Below, piece by piece: positions 62,301-64,000 of a DNA stretch of 64,000 nucleotides. This DNA is from Alviniconcha marisindica (Eukaryota > Mollusca > Gastropoda > Provannidae). The stretch spans positions 117,001 to 181,000 of the forward strand of contig JABMCL010001606.1 in assembly GCA_018857735.1 (NCBI GenBank), given 5' to 3'. The translations under genes were made by a program, and so were the position numbers. The notes under the pieces are model-generated. The model saw only the letters and a program-made list of their open reading frames with translations, had not been told where the DNA came from and searched no databases. How positions within the stretch are numbered: position 1 is the stretch's first letter; each line of letters starts with the position of its first letter.

Positions 62301-62780
62301 GGTTTGCAACAGTAGTGCAGCAGAGAATTGTTACTGTGCACTTCTAAAGCTTTTTGTTGGTAGTACTGTCTGTAACTAGTGTAAGTATTCTCACCAGAAC
62401 AATAAAACTGAGAACATGGCTTTGTCCTCTCAAATATTACACCAATCCCTGTGTCCATCTGTTACATGCAGATACTGAAAGTTTCATCCTAGACAATACA
62501 AACAATACCATTGACAATTTGGGTGATTATATTTATTCAAAAGCATATTCACAAACAAAAAAACAAAAACAATGGAGTTTATGGATGGTAATATTTAACA
62601 TGCTTGAACAATATATTGCTATGTCAAACGTCACTATGCAAACATGGACACAGGCTGCAGCACGAAATGCAGTACTATACCAGGAGAACTGTTACTGAAC
62701 ACTTCTAAATCTTTTGTTGTGTGTAGTATAAGTAATCTCATCAGAACAATAAAGTTGAGTACATGGCCTTGTCCTCTGAA
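62300..62780 (+). repeat. Direct repeat pair (62300-62435 and 62655-62780)
   Basis: Both copies share GAACTGTTACTG-like text, CACTTCTAAA, CTTTTTGTTG, GTAAGTATTCTCACCAGAAC and ACATGGCCTTGTCCTCT with about 80% identity. Confidence 0.75.
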
Positions 62781-62959
62781 AAGCTTTCTTTAACAGCCGA
62801 GAAAAACTGTGAATCATCTAGTTCTGCACCTGACAGAGTTTAAAAAGTAAATACCGGAGTTTATTTCTTTAATTTCTGGTTTTTTTTTAATTCTACTAAC
62901 TTTGAAGCAAAAATATATGTCAAGTGTCACTCAGAGCATAAATTCACCAAGAACTCAGC

Positions 62960-63614
62960 ACAGAATTAGAAATCCAAGCCGCTTCCTGGCACAGACTGTC
63001 AGCTACATAAGCTGAAGTTGAAAGGTTCAGTAACTGTTGCAGGGATAATTCCCTTGACTTGAATGTAAAGAAAACAAAGGAAATGCTGATTGATTTTAGA
63101 AAAGCTCCAACTGTCATTCCAGATCTCTTTATTGATGGTGTGATAGTTGAAAGAGTGACTGAGTACAAATTTCTAGGAACAGTCTTAGACAACAAGCTGA
63201 ATTTTAACAAAAACACTGACTTTATTCACAAAAGATGTCAGCCAAGAATATTTTGCCTTCAAAAGCTAAGATCTCTTAATGTCAGTGCTGCTGTTTTACA
63301 CACTTTCTATCAGAGTTGTATTGAACCAGTTTTAACATTTTTGTTCCTGTGCTGGTTTGGCGGCTTGAATGTGAAAAGCAAATAAATAAAGCCACTGAAT
63401 AAAGTGGTGAATGTGTGTGGCAAGGTTGTGAGTGAAAGACAAGAACACTTAAGTCAGTTGTATGAACCTTGTGTGGTATGGAAGGCTAGGGTGATTGCAG
63501 ATGACAACATACATGTCCTTACTAAACATTATGAGCTTCTTCCATCTGGTAGACGATTTCTCGTACCTAAATCTAATAACATTTCTCAACAGATAAATCA
63601 GTTCAAACATCAGA

Positions 63615-63684
<70 letters not shown>

Positions 63685-63870
63685 AATGTGCGTGCGCATG
63701 TGTGCATGTAAATTACATAAATTACTAGTTCGTTTATTATGTAGCTTTTGTATTTTCAGTAACTGTTGAGTTTTAAAATAAACAATATGTGTTTTTGTGT
63801 ACTGTGATGTGATGTTCAGCCATGTTTTATTTTTTTTGACGAAATAATAATCTTGAATCTTGAATAGATC
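62960..63870 (+). mobile_element. 3' part of a LINE reverse transcriptase ORF with tail
   Basis: The plus strand reads EVERFSNCCRDNSLDLNVKK, TKEMLIDFRKAPTV, VTEYKFLGTVLDNKLNF, CLQKLRSLNVSAAVLHTFYQ. A stop at 63383-63385 follows. A shifted frame continues NKVVNVCGKVVSERQEHLSQ, VLTKHYELLPSGRRFLVP. These are RT palm/thumb (x-K-T-K-E, Y-K-F-L-G) and C-terminal blocks of an L2-type element. A (TG)n tract (63621-63684) interrupts the end. The 3' tail has AATCTTGAATCTTGAA (63849-63864). Confidence 0.85.
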
Positions 63871-64000
63871 ACAGTCTTTATATGCCCAGTCAGTTCTGCT
63901 ACATTTTGTGTATAACAGGCTGCAATTCTATAAAAACAATTCTCATACAGAGGTACGTTATACCTTCTAGTACTGAGTCATGTTCATCCTGAAAGAATCA
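63870..64000. other. No recognisable feature
   Basis: Short AT-rich end of the window. Confidence 0.4.

Overview
The window is eukaryotic: intron-rich, AT-leaning DNA with abundant (CA)n/(TG)n microsatellites, long poly-G/poly-C tracts and many decayed transposons. It is dominated by one recognisable host gene, a complete kynureninase (KYNU) on the + strand. Twelve coding exons run from 8405 to 47523. I assembled them by homology to the human enzyme and by GT/AG junctions with matching phases; they total 1479 nt (492 residues plus stop). Every catalytic or PLP-contact residue I checked sits at a constant offset of +25 from human KYNU. The repeat flavour (CR1/L2-type LINE ends, Penelope-type ends, a LINE ORF with a 2A-like motif, tRNA-derived SINE) suggests a lophotrochozoan, probably a mollusc and perhaps a gastropod. 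That placement is inference; I ran no search.

Layout. 1-8368: upstream flank holding the endonuclease part of a minus-strand LINE at the left edge, a hAT-family fragment, a CpG-rich patch (about 1630-2290, possible promoter or first exon), a 540-bp foldback element, several LINE 3'-end fragments and a near-perfect 42-nt-arm palindrome at 5749-5838. 8369-47523: KYNU. Intron 3 (10.9 kb) carries a full-length 5.2-kb CR1-like LINE bounded by a 16-bp target-site duplication and two adjacent MITEs. Intron 4 carries a 2.05-kb hAT-like element with an 8-bp duplication. Intron 5 carries a 1.18-kb solo-LTR-like copy. Intron 9 (9.4 kb) carries a 7.9-kb piggyBac-like element with TTAA duplications, short inverted termini, subterminal palindromes and a decayed spliced transposase on the minus strand. 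Intron 11 carries a Penelope GIY-YIG fragment. 47524-64000: downstream flank with no gene I can recognise. It holds repeats, a second LTR copy with an adjacent candidate primer-binding site, LINE reverse-transcriptase fragments, a 40-bp minisatellite and a decayed cysteine-motif coding fragment.

The most unusual observation concerns KYNU splicing. At four junctions (acceptors of exons 3, 4 and 8; donor of exon 9) the intron is packed with degenerate tandem repeats whose unit resembles the splice junction itself. In three cases the unit also resembles the first or last bases of the exon. The result is runs of decoy AG or GT sites next to the authentic one. I know of no name for this arrangement; it is reported as the lead finding, with tests.
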